A stretch of 12,482 nucleotides of DNA, from NCBI GenBank assembly GCA_947176615.1, contig CAMWRO010000056.1, positions 1 to 12,482 of the forward strand, read 5' to 3'. Shown here one piece after another: positions 1 to 8,637 of this stretch (position 1 is the first letter of the stretch; every line of letters begins with the position of its first letter). Below the pieces are notes generated by a model. It worked only from the letters and a program-made list of their open reading frames with translations, ran no database searches and had not been told where the DNA came from. This DNA comes from an uncultured Porphyromonadaceae bacterium. Lineage in GTDB: Bacteria; Bacteroidota; Bacteroidia; Bacteroidales; Muribaculaceae. A program made the translations under genes and the position numbers.

Positions 1-456
1 GCCCTGAAGCGCGTCATCGACCGAGGCAACCGACAGACCTTCAAACACTTTTGTGTTAAGAGTCTGGGTCGCGCCCGAAATCTCGCGCTGGGGAATCGGC
101 ATGGAGTTGTCGCTCGACATTTTTTGGGCGGTAACGACAACCTCGTTCATCACGTTGGCATCCTTCATGGTTATCTCCATCTTGGGCTGCGGCTCGACAA
201 CCTGCGGGTCATAACCGATATAGGTGATGCGCAGTTTGTTCTTCATATTTTTGACCTGAAGCGTGAACTCACCGTTGATATCGGTGGCCGCGTTGCTGTA
301 GACACGGTTGTTTTTGTCTACCTCGTGGACAAGGGCACCGATAATCGGGTCGCCAAACTCATCGTAGACAGTACCGCGCACGACCGTCTGGGCCACGGCC
401 AGAGCCGGCAGCAGCGACATCAGTGCCAGTAACAGTATATATTTTATTTTTCCCAT
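1..456 (-). CDS. SusC/RagA-family TonB-dependent receptor, N-terminal part (runs off left edge)
   Basis: Reading the minus strand from the ATG at 456 gives 152 open codons up to the window edge. Residues 1-22 are a signal peptide (cleavage likely after AVA, before QTVV). Residues 25 to about 101 form a carboxypeptidase-regulatory-like beta-sandwich (VVRGTVYDEFGDPIIGALV, then TDINGEF and ITYIGY), which is the hallmark N-terminal extension of SusC proteins. NEVVVTAQ at 104-111 is the typical linker before the plug, and the plug begins near SVDDALQG at 145-152. Full SusC proteins have about 1000 residues, so most of the plug and the barrel lie to the left. Role by family: outer-membrane import of glycans with a SusD partner, powered by TonB. 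It starts 31 bp after the FAS1 lipoprotein stop on the same strand, which suggests one operon. No Shine-Dalgarno sequence is visible, as is usual in Bacteroidetes. The substrate is unknown. Confidence 0.93.
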   Translation of the reverse strand, partial: MGKIKYILLLALMSLLPALAVAQTVVRGTVYDEFGDPIIGALVHEVDKNNRVYSNAATDINGEFTLQVKNMKNKLRITYIGYDPQVVEPQPKMEITMKDANVMNEVVVTAQKMSSDNSMPIPQREISGATQTLNTKVFEGLSVASVDDALQG

Positions 457-487
457 TTTGGTAGTGAATGTATTGGCTAATGAATGG

Positions 488-3100
488 TTAATCTTTATAA
501 TTCAGCACTCGGTCAATCTGGTGGATGACAGCGCGTGACGAGGAGGTAATCTGCGTTGCGGCCGAGGCATCCTTGTTGTTGACAATCAGGTCGCGGGCCA
601 TGATATTGTAGAGGCCACCGGTGGTCACGACATTGGCGCGGTGTCCCTGCTCGTCGGTGACGGTCAGCATCGAGCCGTCACTCTGGATGGCTACCTTGTG
701 GAACTTGTCATAAGAGTTTCGGGCTCCGGTCTCGTAATTGAGCGGGCCGTAAGTCTTGCCCGAGATATAGGCCGAATTGTCGACAAAGTGATAACGCAGG
801 AACTTGAGCAGATAGAGAGCCTTGGCTTTCTTGGTGTCGATGTTGTCATCGTGGGCGATTTCCTCCCATGTAAAGAGCTTGGGATCTTCGGCAAGGGCTT
901 TGCGGACAGCCTCGTTGGTGGGGACAAGGACGGTGTAACGGAAGTTGTTGAACGAATTGACAACGACTCCCACGCCCGAAGACGTCTCGGTCAGCTTGGT
1001 AGAGAATATATCCTCAAAGTCAGGATCTTTCTCAAACATTGACGATACCATTCCGTCGCCGCGGCACAGGTCAAAGAACTCTTGGAACTCGGGGTGCGCG
1101 CCGAGCGCGTCATATACACTCTTGGCCGGGTCATGAAGGAGACGGTCAATGAAGAATGTGCGTCCGTTCTGCGAGTCATAGATACAGGGGCGGCCGCCGA
1201 TGCTTTCAACCCCCGATGCGGGAAGGGAAAGGTCGCGGTCTCCGCCGCCGAAGAAGGTGACAGTGTTGCCGCTGCCGTTGACTCCGATGGTTGAGCCTCC
1301 CTTGGTCAGGAAGTAGCTTGCCGAACCGTCGTTGACATATCCCGAAAGGGTATTGTTATCATTGTCGCCCACGACAATGAGCATGTCGAGAATGTCGCGC
1401 ATGCGGTTACGGATGATGGATATGTCGCGGATTGTGCGCTTGCGGGGACCGGTCACGGCACCGTTCTCGTCGGCGGGATATGCGTCGGCAAGGACACGGC
1501 CGTCGATACCGGAATAATAGAAGTCCCAGATTTCACGGTTGCTGCCGCCGAGCGCCCACGAAATGGGGTCGCGGTAGGAATGGAATGCCTCGTCGGTCGG
1601 AACAAGCAGATTATACATATTCTCCATCGAGCGCAGATACATATAGAAACGCATCGCCTGAGAATCGCCAAGGTCTGACCAGTCATCGGTGATGGCCCAC
1701 TTCATGACCTGAGTGTTGTCGGCGGTCAGTGTGGCTGCATACACACCTTTGTAATCAATCGGGGGCAATACCTTGTTGATTACATATACTATACCGTTGT
1801 TGGCGGGGATGACGCGCACGATATTGCTTTCCGTTATGTTAAGGGGATAGCTCGTCTCGTCAGTGATGTTGCTCCACAGGTGGGGCAGCGATGATTTAAA
1901 CGACTTTTTCTGATGGTTTTTGACAAACATTGCCAGAATGTCGGTCGGCACGTTGTCCCACGAGCCGTAAGAGTCACGCAGATAACCGCCCTCGCTGCCG
2001 TAGAAATATTCCTCCATAGCGGCATCAGACGGAACAAACATGACGCCCATGTCCTGCTCGGCGCTGCTGCTCGAATAGTTGGGATCATTGGGGTCGTAGT
2101 ACAGGAGGCCGTAACGGGAAAGATTCTCGCCGTTGGGGCCTGCCGAGACTCCCTCGGTGAAATAACGCTTGATGAATACCGAGTCATTCTCTCCCATCCC
2201 CTCGATGACAGGACGCAGGGGAGTCGAGCCGTTATAGTAGTCTTTCACGGCCTTGTCGATTCCCGCATCATAGTAGGGTGCGCAGAACTTGTCGAGGATA
2301 TTCTTAAATATCTTGGTATCACTCTGAGTGTCAATAACCTGAGCCATTGTCGACGAAGGAAGTATCACCTCGTCCATCACATGGATGTAGCCGTTTTTGC
2401 AGATGATGTCACCCTCGGCCATCTTCACATTGTCGATATAAATGTCACCGCTCGACGGTGTCATCCCGAAAATCGTGTTGAAATCGCTCGCGCTCATCTC
2501 GCTCGTCGCCATGTACTGGGGAGTGAAATGAATCATCATCGCGGGATTCTGGGCGAGGAACAGCTTTTTACCCTTGAAACGCGACCAAAAACGAGTGTCG
2601 ATGACATCGGTGCTTCCGACCGCCGTTATCGAGTCAAGATAGGAGCCTGAGGTGTAACGACGCAAAGCGAGACCGGCTCCGGAACTCATGTCGCCCGATG
2701 AATTTGCGACATTGGGGAGCATGTCAGTCAGATAGGCCATGTTGATCATGCTGGAGTTCATGATCAGGCGTTTCTGTGAGGGGGTCAGATCGTCATAGCT
2801 GCGGGCGCCGAAGACGTTGTCATTGAAAAAGCGCTCATAGGCTTCGTCGGTTGCCGGGAACAGGGTCTTACTGCCGGTCTTGGACAACACTTCGGTATAG
2901 CCGAGGTCGTCGATAAGGCGGGTGGCATAAGTGAAATTGTTCTGTGATTTCAGATAGCCATAGATGCTTTCGCCCAAGTTGTCGGGCTGCTTGTCGTCAT
3001 AAACATAGTCGTCAGAACATGAACTCAGAGAGGTCACGCCCTGCGCAAGCATAAGCATCACAATTACCTTTGCAAGTTTTCTTGTCGGTTTCACATGCAT
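488..3100 (-). CDS. Surface lipoprotein with four fasciclin (FAS1)-like modules
   Basis: 870 residues. The start is a basic and hydrophobic signal ending in the lipobox LSSC with Cys28. SDD follows the cysteine, resembling the acidic export signal that sends Bacteroidetes lipoproteins to the cell surface. The rest divides into four FAS1-like modules of about 200 residues each: roughly 43-250, 251-448, 449-655 and 660-867. Each has the family's H1-type motif (LFPATDEAYERFF near 80, VMFVPSDAAMEEYF at 353, LLVPTDEAFHSY near 499, TVLVPTNEAVRKAL at 723). Each ends in an H2-like strand (GYIHVMDEVILP, GIVYVINKVLPP, RTFFIDRLL, AVIHQIDRVL). FAS1 domains mediate adhesion or protein binding. Next to susC such lipoproteins are common in Bacteroidetes and may form part of the outer-membrane uptake complex. 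It is the first gene of the leftward operon. The ligand is unknown. The FAS1 call is firm; the module borders are approximate. Confidence 0.88.
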   Translation of the reverse strand: MHVKPTRKLAKVIVMLMLAQGVTSLSSCSDDYVYDDKQPDNLGESIYGYLKSQNNFTYATRLIDDLGYTEVLSKTGSKTLFPATDEAYERFFNDNVFGARSYDDLTPSQKRLIMNSSMINMAYLTDMLPNVANSSGDMSSGAGLALRRYTSGSYLDSITAVGSTDVIDTRFWSRFKGKKLFLAQNPAMMIHFTPQYMATSEMSASDFNTIFGMTPSSGDIYIDNVKMAEGDIICKNGYIHVMDEVILPSSTMAQVIDTQSDTKIFKNILDKFCAPYYDAGIDKAVKDYYNGSTPLRPVIEGMGENDSVFIKRYFTEGVSAGPNGENLSRYGLLYYDPNDPNYSSSSAEQDMGVMFVPSDAAMEEYFYGSEGGYLRDSYGSWDNVPTDILAMFVKNHQKKSFKSSLPHLWSNITDETSYPLNITESNIVRVIPANNGIVYVINKVLPPIDYKGVYAATLTADNTQVMKWAITDDWSDLGDSQAMRFYMYLRSMENMYNLLVPTDEAFHSYRDPISWALGGSNREIWDFYYSGIDGRVLADAYPADENGAVTGPRKRTIRDISIIRNRMRDILDMLIVVGDNDNNTLSGYVNDGSASYFLTKGGSTIGVNGSGNTVTFFGGGDRDLSLPASGVESIGGRPCIYDSQNGRTFFIDRLLHDPAKSVYDALGAHPEFQEFFDLCRGDGMVSSMFEKDPDFEDIFSTKLTETSSGVGVVVNSFNNFRYTVLVPTNEAVRKALAEDPKLFTWEEIAHDDNIDTKKAKALYLLKFLRYHFVDNSAYISGKTYGPLNYETGARNSYDKFHKVAIQSDGSMLTVTDEQGHRANVVTTGGLYNIMARDLIVNNKDASAATQITSSSRAVIHQIDRVLNYKD

Positions 3101-3193
3101 TGTGACTTGGTTTAGATTATTTTTTGAATTTTGTATTCCGATGGTATCAATGATAGAGAAAGCGGCGTCAGCACCCCTCCCATTTTACAGTGG

Positions 3194-3201
3194 CAAATTT
3201 A
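3194..3201 (-). promoter_or_regulatory. Candidate -7 box for the FAS1-susC operon
   Basis: The minus strand reads TAAATTTG, a full match to the Bacteroidetes -7 consensus TAnnTTTG, about 95 bp upstream of the FAS1 start codon. No TTTG is present at the expected -33 distance, so this is only a candidate. A second match at 3309-3316 (TAATTTTG) competes with it. Confidence 0.35.
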
Positions 3202-3438
3202 CTTACTTTCCTCTCCTTGTTTTAGCATTATTTTAGAATTTCACAACACATTTGCCTCATTAACAACCTAACCAAGGGGAATTTACGCATTTGTTTCATT
3301 TTCTGACGCAAAATTATCATTTCAGCCTGCAATGACTATTTTCAACCCCTTGAGTGCCATATTTGGAGACCACGTCGCTTTTCTGCAAATTTTCCATATA
3401 ATGGTGAATTTGCTAAAATATATCTTATACATTAAATA

Positions 3439-3446
3439 TACCTTTG
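3439..3446 (+). promoter_or_regulatory. Candidate -7 box for the GH95-GH2-galM cluster
   Basis: TACCTTTG matches the Bacteroidetes -7 consensus TAnnTTTG exactly. It would start transcription near 3453 and leave an AT-rich leader of about 55 nt before the GH95 start. The nearest upstream TTTG (3409-3412) is 26 bp away, longer than the usual 19-21 bp, so the -33 element is weak or absent. This may mean an activator is needed. Confidence 0.5.
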
Positions 3447-3507
3447 CATTGTCGATATTACACTATTAAATCAGATTTAAATTTTAATTAAATTTTATAA
3501 ATTCACC

Positions 3508-5907
3508 ATGAACCTAAATCTAAAGATTTTTGCCCCTGCTCTTATCGCCGCATCGGCAATGACCGCACAGGCTCAGATTTCAACCCCGAAATTATGGTAT
3601 CAGACCCCGGCCAAGGAATGGATGGAGGCTGCTCCGCTCGGCAACGGACGAATCGGCGCCATGATTTTCGGAGGAATCGACCGCGACCGCATCGCCCTCA
3701 ACGAAGTTACCCTCTGGGCCGGACAGCGCGACTCGTTGCAGAACGACGGATGCGGGCCCGAGCGTCTTGCCGAAATCCGCAAAGCATTCTTTGACGGAGA
3801 CCTCGCTCTCGGAAACGAGCTGACCGCCAAATATCTCTCAGGCAACAACAACTCTTTCGGCACACACCTCCCCTTAGGTGAAATGGTGCTTGACTTTGAA
3901 TATCCCGGAACGACAGTCAGCGACTACCGCCGCGAGCTGAACCTTGAAACCGCCGTTGCCACCACCACTTTCAAGCGGGGCGGCATCACTTACACTCGCG
4001 AATATATCTGTGACTACCCCGACGATGTAATGGCCGTCAGAGTGTCGGCCGACCGCAAGGGTGCCGTCACCATGACTCTCGGCACCGACCTGCTGCGAGA
4101 GTCAAACCTCTCCTACACAACCGGAGGCATCTACCTCGACGGCAAGGTTGATTACCCGATGTTTGGCCCCGGTGGCGTGAATTTTGCCGGAAACCTGCAA
4201 CTTGATGCACGCGGAGGAAAAATAACCACGACCGACAAGGGCGTGAAAGTCTCGGGTGCCGACGAGGTTACTATATATATAGACGTGCGCACTGACTTTG
4301 ACAATCCCGCCTATGCCTCAGACGTGCGCAAGACAACCGCCAACGCCGCGACACTTGGATTCAACACTCTGAAGGCCAACACTATGGCCGACCACTCCAA
4401 CCTGTTCAACCGCATGTCAATCAGACTCGGCGACAAGGACGGCTCGAAACTCCCGACCGACGTGCGCCTGCGCCTTGCCAAGAATGGTGCCGTCGACCCT
4501 GACTTCGACGCTCTTTTCTTCCAGTATGGCCGCTACATGCAGATTGCCTCGTCGCGGCCCAATTCCCCTCTCGCCTCCAACCTTCAGGGTATCTGGAACG
4601 ACAACCTCGCCTGCCAGATGGCGTGGACATGTGACTACCACCTTGACATGAATATCAATCAGAATTACTGGTCACCTAACCGCACCAACCTTGCCGAGTG
4701 TAACGTTCCGATGTTCAAATATGTGGAACTGCTTGCAAAATATGGCTCGGAAACCGCGTCAAAACTCTACGGCTGCGGCGGATGGTGTGCCCACACCATC
4801 ACCAACCCGTGGGGTTTCACCGCTCCCGGCGGGTATGTGGGATGGGCCCTGTTCCCCTCGGCCGGCGCTTGGCTTGCCACCGAGCTTTGGAGCCACTATC
4901 TCTACACGCTCGACACTGACTATCTGCGTTCTACAGGATACCCGCTGCTCAAGAGCTGCGCTGAGTTCTATATGGACTACATGGTCGAAGACCCCAACAC
5001 CGGCTACCTCGTGACCGGCCCGGGCATATCTCCCGAAAACGGCTTTATCGGCCCCGACGGCAACCACTATCCCGCATCAATGATGCCCACGCTCGACCGC
5101 GCCATCGTCTATCAGATTTACACCGCCTGCATCGAGTCGTCCAAAATCCTCAACGTGGACAAAAAATTCCGCGCCCGTCTTGAAAAAGACATCAAGCGCC
5201 TCCCCCCTCTCGCCATCGGAAACGACGGCCAGATTAAGGAATGGCTGCTCGACGTACACCGCAGCGACCCCTCCCACCGTCACTCCTCCCACATCCACTC
5301 CCTCTATCCCTTCGGACAGATGTCCTATACCAAATCGCCTGACCTGATGGAGGCCGCAAAGAAATCGCTCGCCGCCCAGACAGCGTCAAGCGGATGGGAA
5401 GATACCGAGTGGAGCACCGCCAACATGCTCTGTTTCCACGCGTTCCTCAAAGACGGCGACCGCGCCCACGGGTGGCTTCAGAACCTGTTCAAGACCTTCA
5501 CCCGCGAAAACCTCATGACCGTGTCGCCCAAGGGCGTGGCAGGTGCTCCCGAGGATATTTTCAGCTTTGACGCGACCGAGGGCAGCGTTGCCGGTATGTG
5601 CGACATGCTCATCCAGAGCCATGACGGTTTCATCGAGTTCCTCCCCGCCCTCCCCTCGGCATGGCCCGACGGCGAAATGCGCGGCGTGTGCGCTCAGGGC
5701 GCTATCGAGGCCGACCTCGCTTGGAACGGCGGAAAAATGAACAATGCCGAACTCCGTGCCGGCCGTGACACCTCGTTCAGCCTCCTCATCCCCGACGGAA
5801 ATCTCCCCTCTATCACCCTTGACGACAAGGAATACAAAGGCAAGGTTGTTGACGGCAAAATGAAAGTGTCCATGAAACAGGGGCAGAAACTCAATATCAA
5901 CTTCTAA
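3508..5907 (+). CDS. GH95 family glycoside hydrolase (alpha-L-fucosidase-like), exported
   Basis: 799 residues, a normal size for GH95. Residues 1-22 are a type I signal peptide (AQA before QIS), so it is probably periplasmic. The N-terminal beta domain begins with LWYQTPAKEWMEAAPLGNGRIGAMIFGG, which is typical of GH95, and runs to about 260. The alpha/alpha-barrel follows, with LQGIWND near 360, YHLDMNINQNYW at 377-388, the general-acid motif SPEN (Glu510), HRHSSH at 590-595, FDATEGS with Asp688, and QSHDGFIEFLPALP leading into the C-terminal beta domain. Glu510 and Asp688 sit where the family's catalytic acid and water-activating aspartate are found (Glu566 and Asp766 of Bifidobacterium AfcA, from memory). 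The segments around the asparagine pair and after Asp688 differ from the usual pattern, so the true sugar could be L-fucose or L-galactose. It is first gene of the cluster; GH2 follows after 14 bp. Confidence 0.9.
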   Translation: MNLNLKIFAPALIAASAMTAQAQISTPKLWYQTPAKEWMEAAPLGNGRIGAMIFGGIDRDRIALNEVTLWAGQRDSLQNDGCGPERLAEIRKAFFDGDLALGNELTAKYLSGNNNSFGTHLPLGEMVLDFEYPGTTVSDYRRELNLETAVATTTFKRGGITYTREYICDYPDDVMAVRVSADRKGAVTMTLGTDLLRESNLSYTTGGIYLDGKVDYPMFGPGGVNFAGNLQLDARGGKITTTDKGVKVSGADEVTIYIDVRTDFDNPAYASDVRKTTANAATLGFNTLKANTMADHSNLFNRMSIRLGDKDGSKLPTDVRLRLAKNGAVDPDFDALFFQYGRYMQIASSRPNSPLASNLQGIWNDNLACQMAWTCDYHLDMNINQNYWSPNRTNLAECNVPMFKYVELLAKYGSETASKLYGCGGWCAHTITNPWGFTAPGGYVGWALFPSAGAWLATELWSHYLYTLDTDYLRSTGYPLLKSCAEFYMDYMVEDPNTGYLVTGPGISPENGFIGPDGNHYPASMMPTLDRAIVYQIYTACIESSKILNVDKKFRARLEKDIKRLPPLAIGNDGQIKEWLLDVHRSDPSHRHSSHIHSLYPFGQMSYTKSPDLMEAAKKSLAAQTASSGWEDTEWSTANMLCFHAFLKDGDRAHGWLQNLFKTFTRENLMTVSPKGVAGAPEDIFSFDATEGSVAGMCDMLIQSHDGFIEFLPALPSAWPDGEMRGVCAQGAIEADLAWNGGKMNNAELRAGRDTSFSLLIPDGNLPSITLDDKEYKGKVVDGKMKVSMKQGQKLNINF

Positions 5908-5921
5908 ATCAATATGATTAA

Positions 5922-8555
5922 ATGAAAAAAGCATCCATATTTACCGCGCTCGCGCTCGCCGCAGTCGCACTGACCGGCAACGCTGAAGTCGCTACCCGTC
6001 AGCTTCACGACGGATGGCGTTTCCGACAGCAACGTTCCGACAACTGGTTCCCCGCAACCGTCCCGGGAACCGTCCACACTGACCTTATGGCCAACGACCT
6101 CATCGAGGACCCCTTCTTCCGCCTCAACGAGCGCTCAGTGCAATGGGTCGACAAGGAGGACTGGTGGTATGAAACCACTTTCACCGCGACCGCCGACGAG
6201 GTGAATGCCGAGAATCAGGAAATCGTGTTCCTCGGTCTCGACACCTATGCCAAAATCTACCTCAACCACCAGCTCATCGACTATACCAACAACATGCACC
6301 GCACTTGGCGTTACAATGTGAAAGGTATCCTCAAAGAGGGCGAAAACCTGCTCGAAGTGCAGTTTGACTCCCCCATAAAGGTGGATTTGCCCAAATATGA
6401 CCAGTTTGACTACACATTCAACACCGGCCCCGACCAGTCGCAGAACGGCGGCATCTTCAACAAGACCCTGAGTATCTTTGCCCGCAAGGCCGGTTATCAC
6501 TACGGATGGGACTGGGGTCCCCGCCTCGTCACCTCAGGCATCTGGCGACCCGTGCAGCTCGAAACATGGACCGGACAGCGAATCAGCGACGTGCAGTATA
6601 TTCAGGAAGATGTCAACGCTAAACGCGCAAAACTTTCGACAGTGGTCGAAATCCGCAGCGACGTTGACGCTCCCGACGCGCTCATCACCATCACCGCCGA
6701 CGGCAAGGAGGTGGCAACCAAGAAAACCGAGCTGAAAAAGGGTGTCAACACCGTCACTCTCGACTACACCGTCAACAAGCCGCGCCTGTGGTGGAGCAAC
6801 GGTCTCGGCGAGCCTTATCTCTACAATTTCACCACCTCGCTGAGCGTCGACGGCAACAAGGTCGAGGCTCAGGATCAGGAAATCGGCATCCGCTCGCTCA
6901 AACTCATCCATCAGCCCGACGCTCACGGCATGTGTCTCTACTTTGAGCTTAACGGCAAGCCGGTATTTGCCAAAGGGGCCGACATGGTGCCTCTCGACAA
7001 CTTCCTGCCGCGCATAACCCGCGAGAAATATGAGAAACATGTGCTTGACGCCAAGAATGTCAACATGAACATGATTCGCGTATGGGGCGGCGGTGTCTAT
7101 GAAGACGACTACTTCTATCAGCTCTGCGACCGCAACGGCATCCTCGTGTGGCAGGACTTCATGTTTGCTTGCTCGACCTATCCCGCCGACTCGGCTTTCA
7201 TCGCCAATATCCGTCAGGAGGCCATCGACAACGTAAAACGCCTGCGCAACCACTGCTCGATAGCTCTGTGGTGTGGCAACAACGAGTGTCAGGACGTGTA
7301 CTACGGATGGGGCGGCCGCCACAAGTATTATATTGAAAAAGGGGTCGAGGAACTGACCACCAAGCAGTTCAAAGACATGTATTTCCGCTGCCTACCCGAG
7401 GTTGTCAAGGAATATGGCAGCGGCATCGCCTACCGTCCCTCGTCACCCTTCGCATTTGAGGACACCCCCTCCGACGGCGTAAACGGCGACTCCCACTACT
7501 GGGGCGTTTGGCACGGACGCGACTCTATCGGCCACTACAATGTCGAGAAATCACGCTTTTTCTCTGAATACGGGTTCCAGTCTTTCCCCGAGTTTGAATC
7601 GGTCAAGATTTACGCTCCGCAGGAACGCGACTGGTCCATTACCTCCGAGGCTATGATGTGCCACCAGCGCGCCGGCTCCTACGCCAACGGCCTCATCCGC
7701 GACTACATGGATCAGGAATACCGCCGTCCCGAGGATTTCCCCTCGTTCCTTTATGTAGGCTCTGTGCTTCAGGGCGATGCCATCAAGACTGCGTTTGAGG
7801 CTCACCGCCGCGACATGCCTCACTGTATGGGCACGCTCGTGTGGCAGCACAACGACTGCTGGCCCGTTGCATCTTGGGCCGCCCGCGACTACTACGGCCG
7901 CTGGAAAGCTCAGCAGTATTACTCGAAATATGCCCTCGACGACATCCTCGTGTCACCCGTCGTGATGAACGACACCCTGACTGTCAACATTGTTACCGAC
8001 CGCCGCACTCCCGCCAAGGGAAAATTCACGCTGACAGCCATGACTCTTGACGGCAAACCGGTGTGGGAGAAGTCGTTCAACTTCAATGCCAAGCCTCTGA
8101 CCTCGACCGAGGTGTTCCGCGACAAGGTGAGCAACCTCCTCAACGGCCTTGACCGCCGCGATGTCATCTTTGTAACCTCGTTTGCAACCGGCGACCGCGT
8201 CTACAACAACGTCGGCTACGCTACCAAGCAGAAAAACATGAACTATGGCAGTCCCAAGCTGACAATAGACATTGCCAAGGCCGACGGCGGATATAACGTA
8301 ACCCTCGGCAGCGATGTTTTCGCCCGCGCCGTCTTCATGTCGCTCGATGGAATCGACAACTTCTTCTCCGACAACTATTTTGACATCCTTCCCGGAGCAA
8401 AGCGCACCATTCATGTGACCACTCCCCTGTCCCGCGCTGACTTCGAGAAACAGCTCAAAGTTATCTCTATGGGCGACGTTCACGCCCAAGTGGCCGCAAC
8501 CGAGGCTGCAAAGCTCGACAACTCGGGCGAGTTTAAACCCCTCGGAGGAAATTAA
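5922..8555 (+). CDS. GH2 beta-mannosidase, exported
   Basis: 877 residues, close to the size of characterised Bacteroides GH2 beta-mannosidases. Residues 1-21 form a signal peptide ending GNA, so the enzyme is probably periplasmic. Domain order: N-terminal jelly-roll (about 22-200, with WRFRQQ, VPGTVHTDL and DWWYETTF), an Ig-like domain (about 200-320), a TIM barrel (about 325-660) and C-terminal beta domains. The acid/base glutamate is Glu455 in WCGNNEC and the nucleophile is Glu549 in FFSEYGFQSFP. The 94-residue spacing fits the family. VPGTVHTDLMANDLIEDPF is typical of beta-mannosidases rather than beta-galactosidases or glucuronidases. The reaction is retaining hydrolysis of terminal beta-D-mannose. 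It starts 14 bp after the GH95 stop, so the two are very likely co-transcribed and may act in turn on one glycan. No oddity seen. Confidence 0.93.
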   Translation: MKKASIFTALALAAVALTGNAEVATRQLHDGWRFRQQRSDNWFPATVPGTVHTDLMANDLIEDPFFRLNERSVQWVDKEDWWYETTFTATADEVNAENQEIVFLGLDTYAKIYLNHQLIDYTNNMHRTWRYNVKGILKEGENLLEVQFDSPIKVDLPKYDQFDYTFNTGPDQSQNGGIFNKTLSIFARKAGYHYGWDWGPRLVTSGIWRPVQLETWTGQRISDVQYIQEDVNAKRAKLSTVVEIRSDVDAPDALITITADGKEVATKKTELKKGVNTVTLDYTVNKPRLWWSNGLGEPYLYNFTTSLSVDGNKVEAQDQEIGIRSLKLIHQPDAHGMCLYFELNGKPVFAKGADMVPLDNFLPRITREKYEKHVLDAKNVNMNMIRVWGGGVYEDDYFYQLCDRNGILVWQDFMFACSTYPADSAFIANIRQEAIDNVKRLRNHCSIALWCGNNECQDVYYGWGGRHKYYIEKGVEELTTKQFKDMYFRCLPEVVKEYGSGIAYRPSSPFAFEDTPSDGVNGDSHYWGVWHGRDSIGHYNVEKSRFFSEYGFQSFPEFESVKIYAPQERDWSITSEAMMCHQRAGSYANGLIRDYMDQEYRRPEDFPSFLYVGSVLQGDAIKTAFEAHRRDMPHCMGTLVWQHNDCWPVASWAARDYYGRWKAQQYYSKYALDDILVSPVVMNDTLTVNIVTDRRTPAKGKFTLTAMTLDGKPVWEKSFNFNAKPLTSTEVFRDKVSNLLNGLDRRDVIFVTSFATGDRVYNNVGYATKQKNMNYGSPKLTIDIAKADGGYNVTLGSDVFARAVFMSLDGIDNFFSDNYFDILPGAKRTIHVTTPLSRADFEKQLKVISMGDVHAQVAATEAAKLDNSGEFKPLGGN

Positions 8556-8570
8556 TTTCTGACACTCACT

Positions 8571-8637
8571 TAACCCATAAGGGAAGAAGAATCATCACGT
8601 CATGCCATCTTGACAATGATACTTCTTCCCTTGGTTA
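8571..8637 (+). terminator. Long imperfect hairpin between the GH2 and galM genes
   Basis: AAGGGAAGAAG (8579-8589) pairs perfectly with CTTCTTCCCTT (8622-8632). Inside it, after an A/A mismatch, ATCAT (8591-8595) pairs with ATGAT (8616-8620), leaving a 20-nt loop. Outside it, TAACC (8571-8575) pairs with GGTTA (8633-8637) across a 3-nt bulge. That makes about 21 pairs in all. No U-tract follows, so it is not a classic rho-independent terminator. It may be a partial terminator, an mRNA end-protecting or processing element, or a dispersed repeat. Its arms resemble the palindrome array at 11411-11493. Confidence 0.6.

Larger units (their letters stand above)
3101..3507. other. Divergent intergenic region between the FAS1 lipoprotein and GH95 genes
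   Basis: 407 bp, clearly AT-richer than the genes on both sides, with no convincing ORF. It must hold the promoters of both divergent operons; the best -7 box candidates are listed separately. A second minus-strand match to TAnnTTTG lies at 3309-3316. An 11-bp perfect inverted repeat joins 3401-3411 to 3499-3509, over the GH95 start codon. I saw no terminator or RNA gene here. Confidence 0.6.

Noticed and set aside
124..432. Plus-strand open frame of 102 codons at the left edge
   Set aside because: It is antisense to the SusC N-terminal region, whose signal peptide and regulatory-like domain are clear on the minus strand.
1913..2650. Long plus-strand open frame of 245 codons opposite the FAS1 lipoprotein gene
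   Set aside because: It lies wholly antisense to a gene with clear domains; the composition (His, Val, Arg and Gly runs) is typical of a shadow frame in GC-rich coding DNA, with no promoter or recognisable domain.
3101..3507. Insertion sequence or mobile element in the divergent gap
   Set aside because: No transposase, no terminal inverted repeats flanked by target duplications; the region is explained as a divergent promoter spacer.
5386..5934. Minus-strand open frame of 182 codons over the end of the GH95 gene
   Set aside because: Antisense to conserved GH95 motifs, without domain features or a terminator of its own.
6534..7322. Minus-strand open frame of 262 codons inside the beta-mannosidase gene
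   Set aside because: It is antisense to the TIM barrel region including the catalytic Glu455; there is no independent start signal and the composition is shadow-like.
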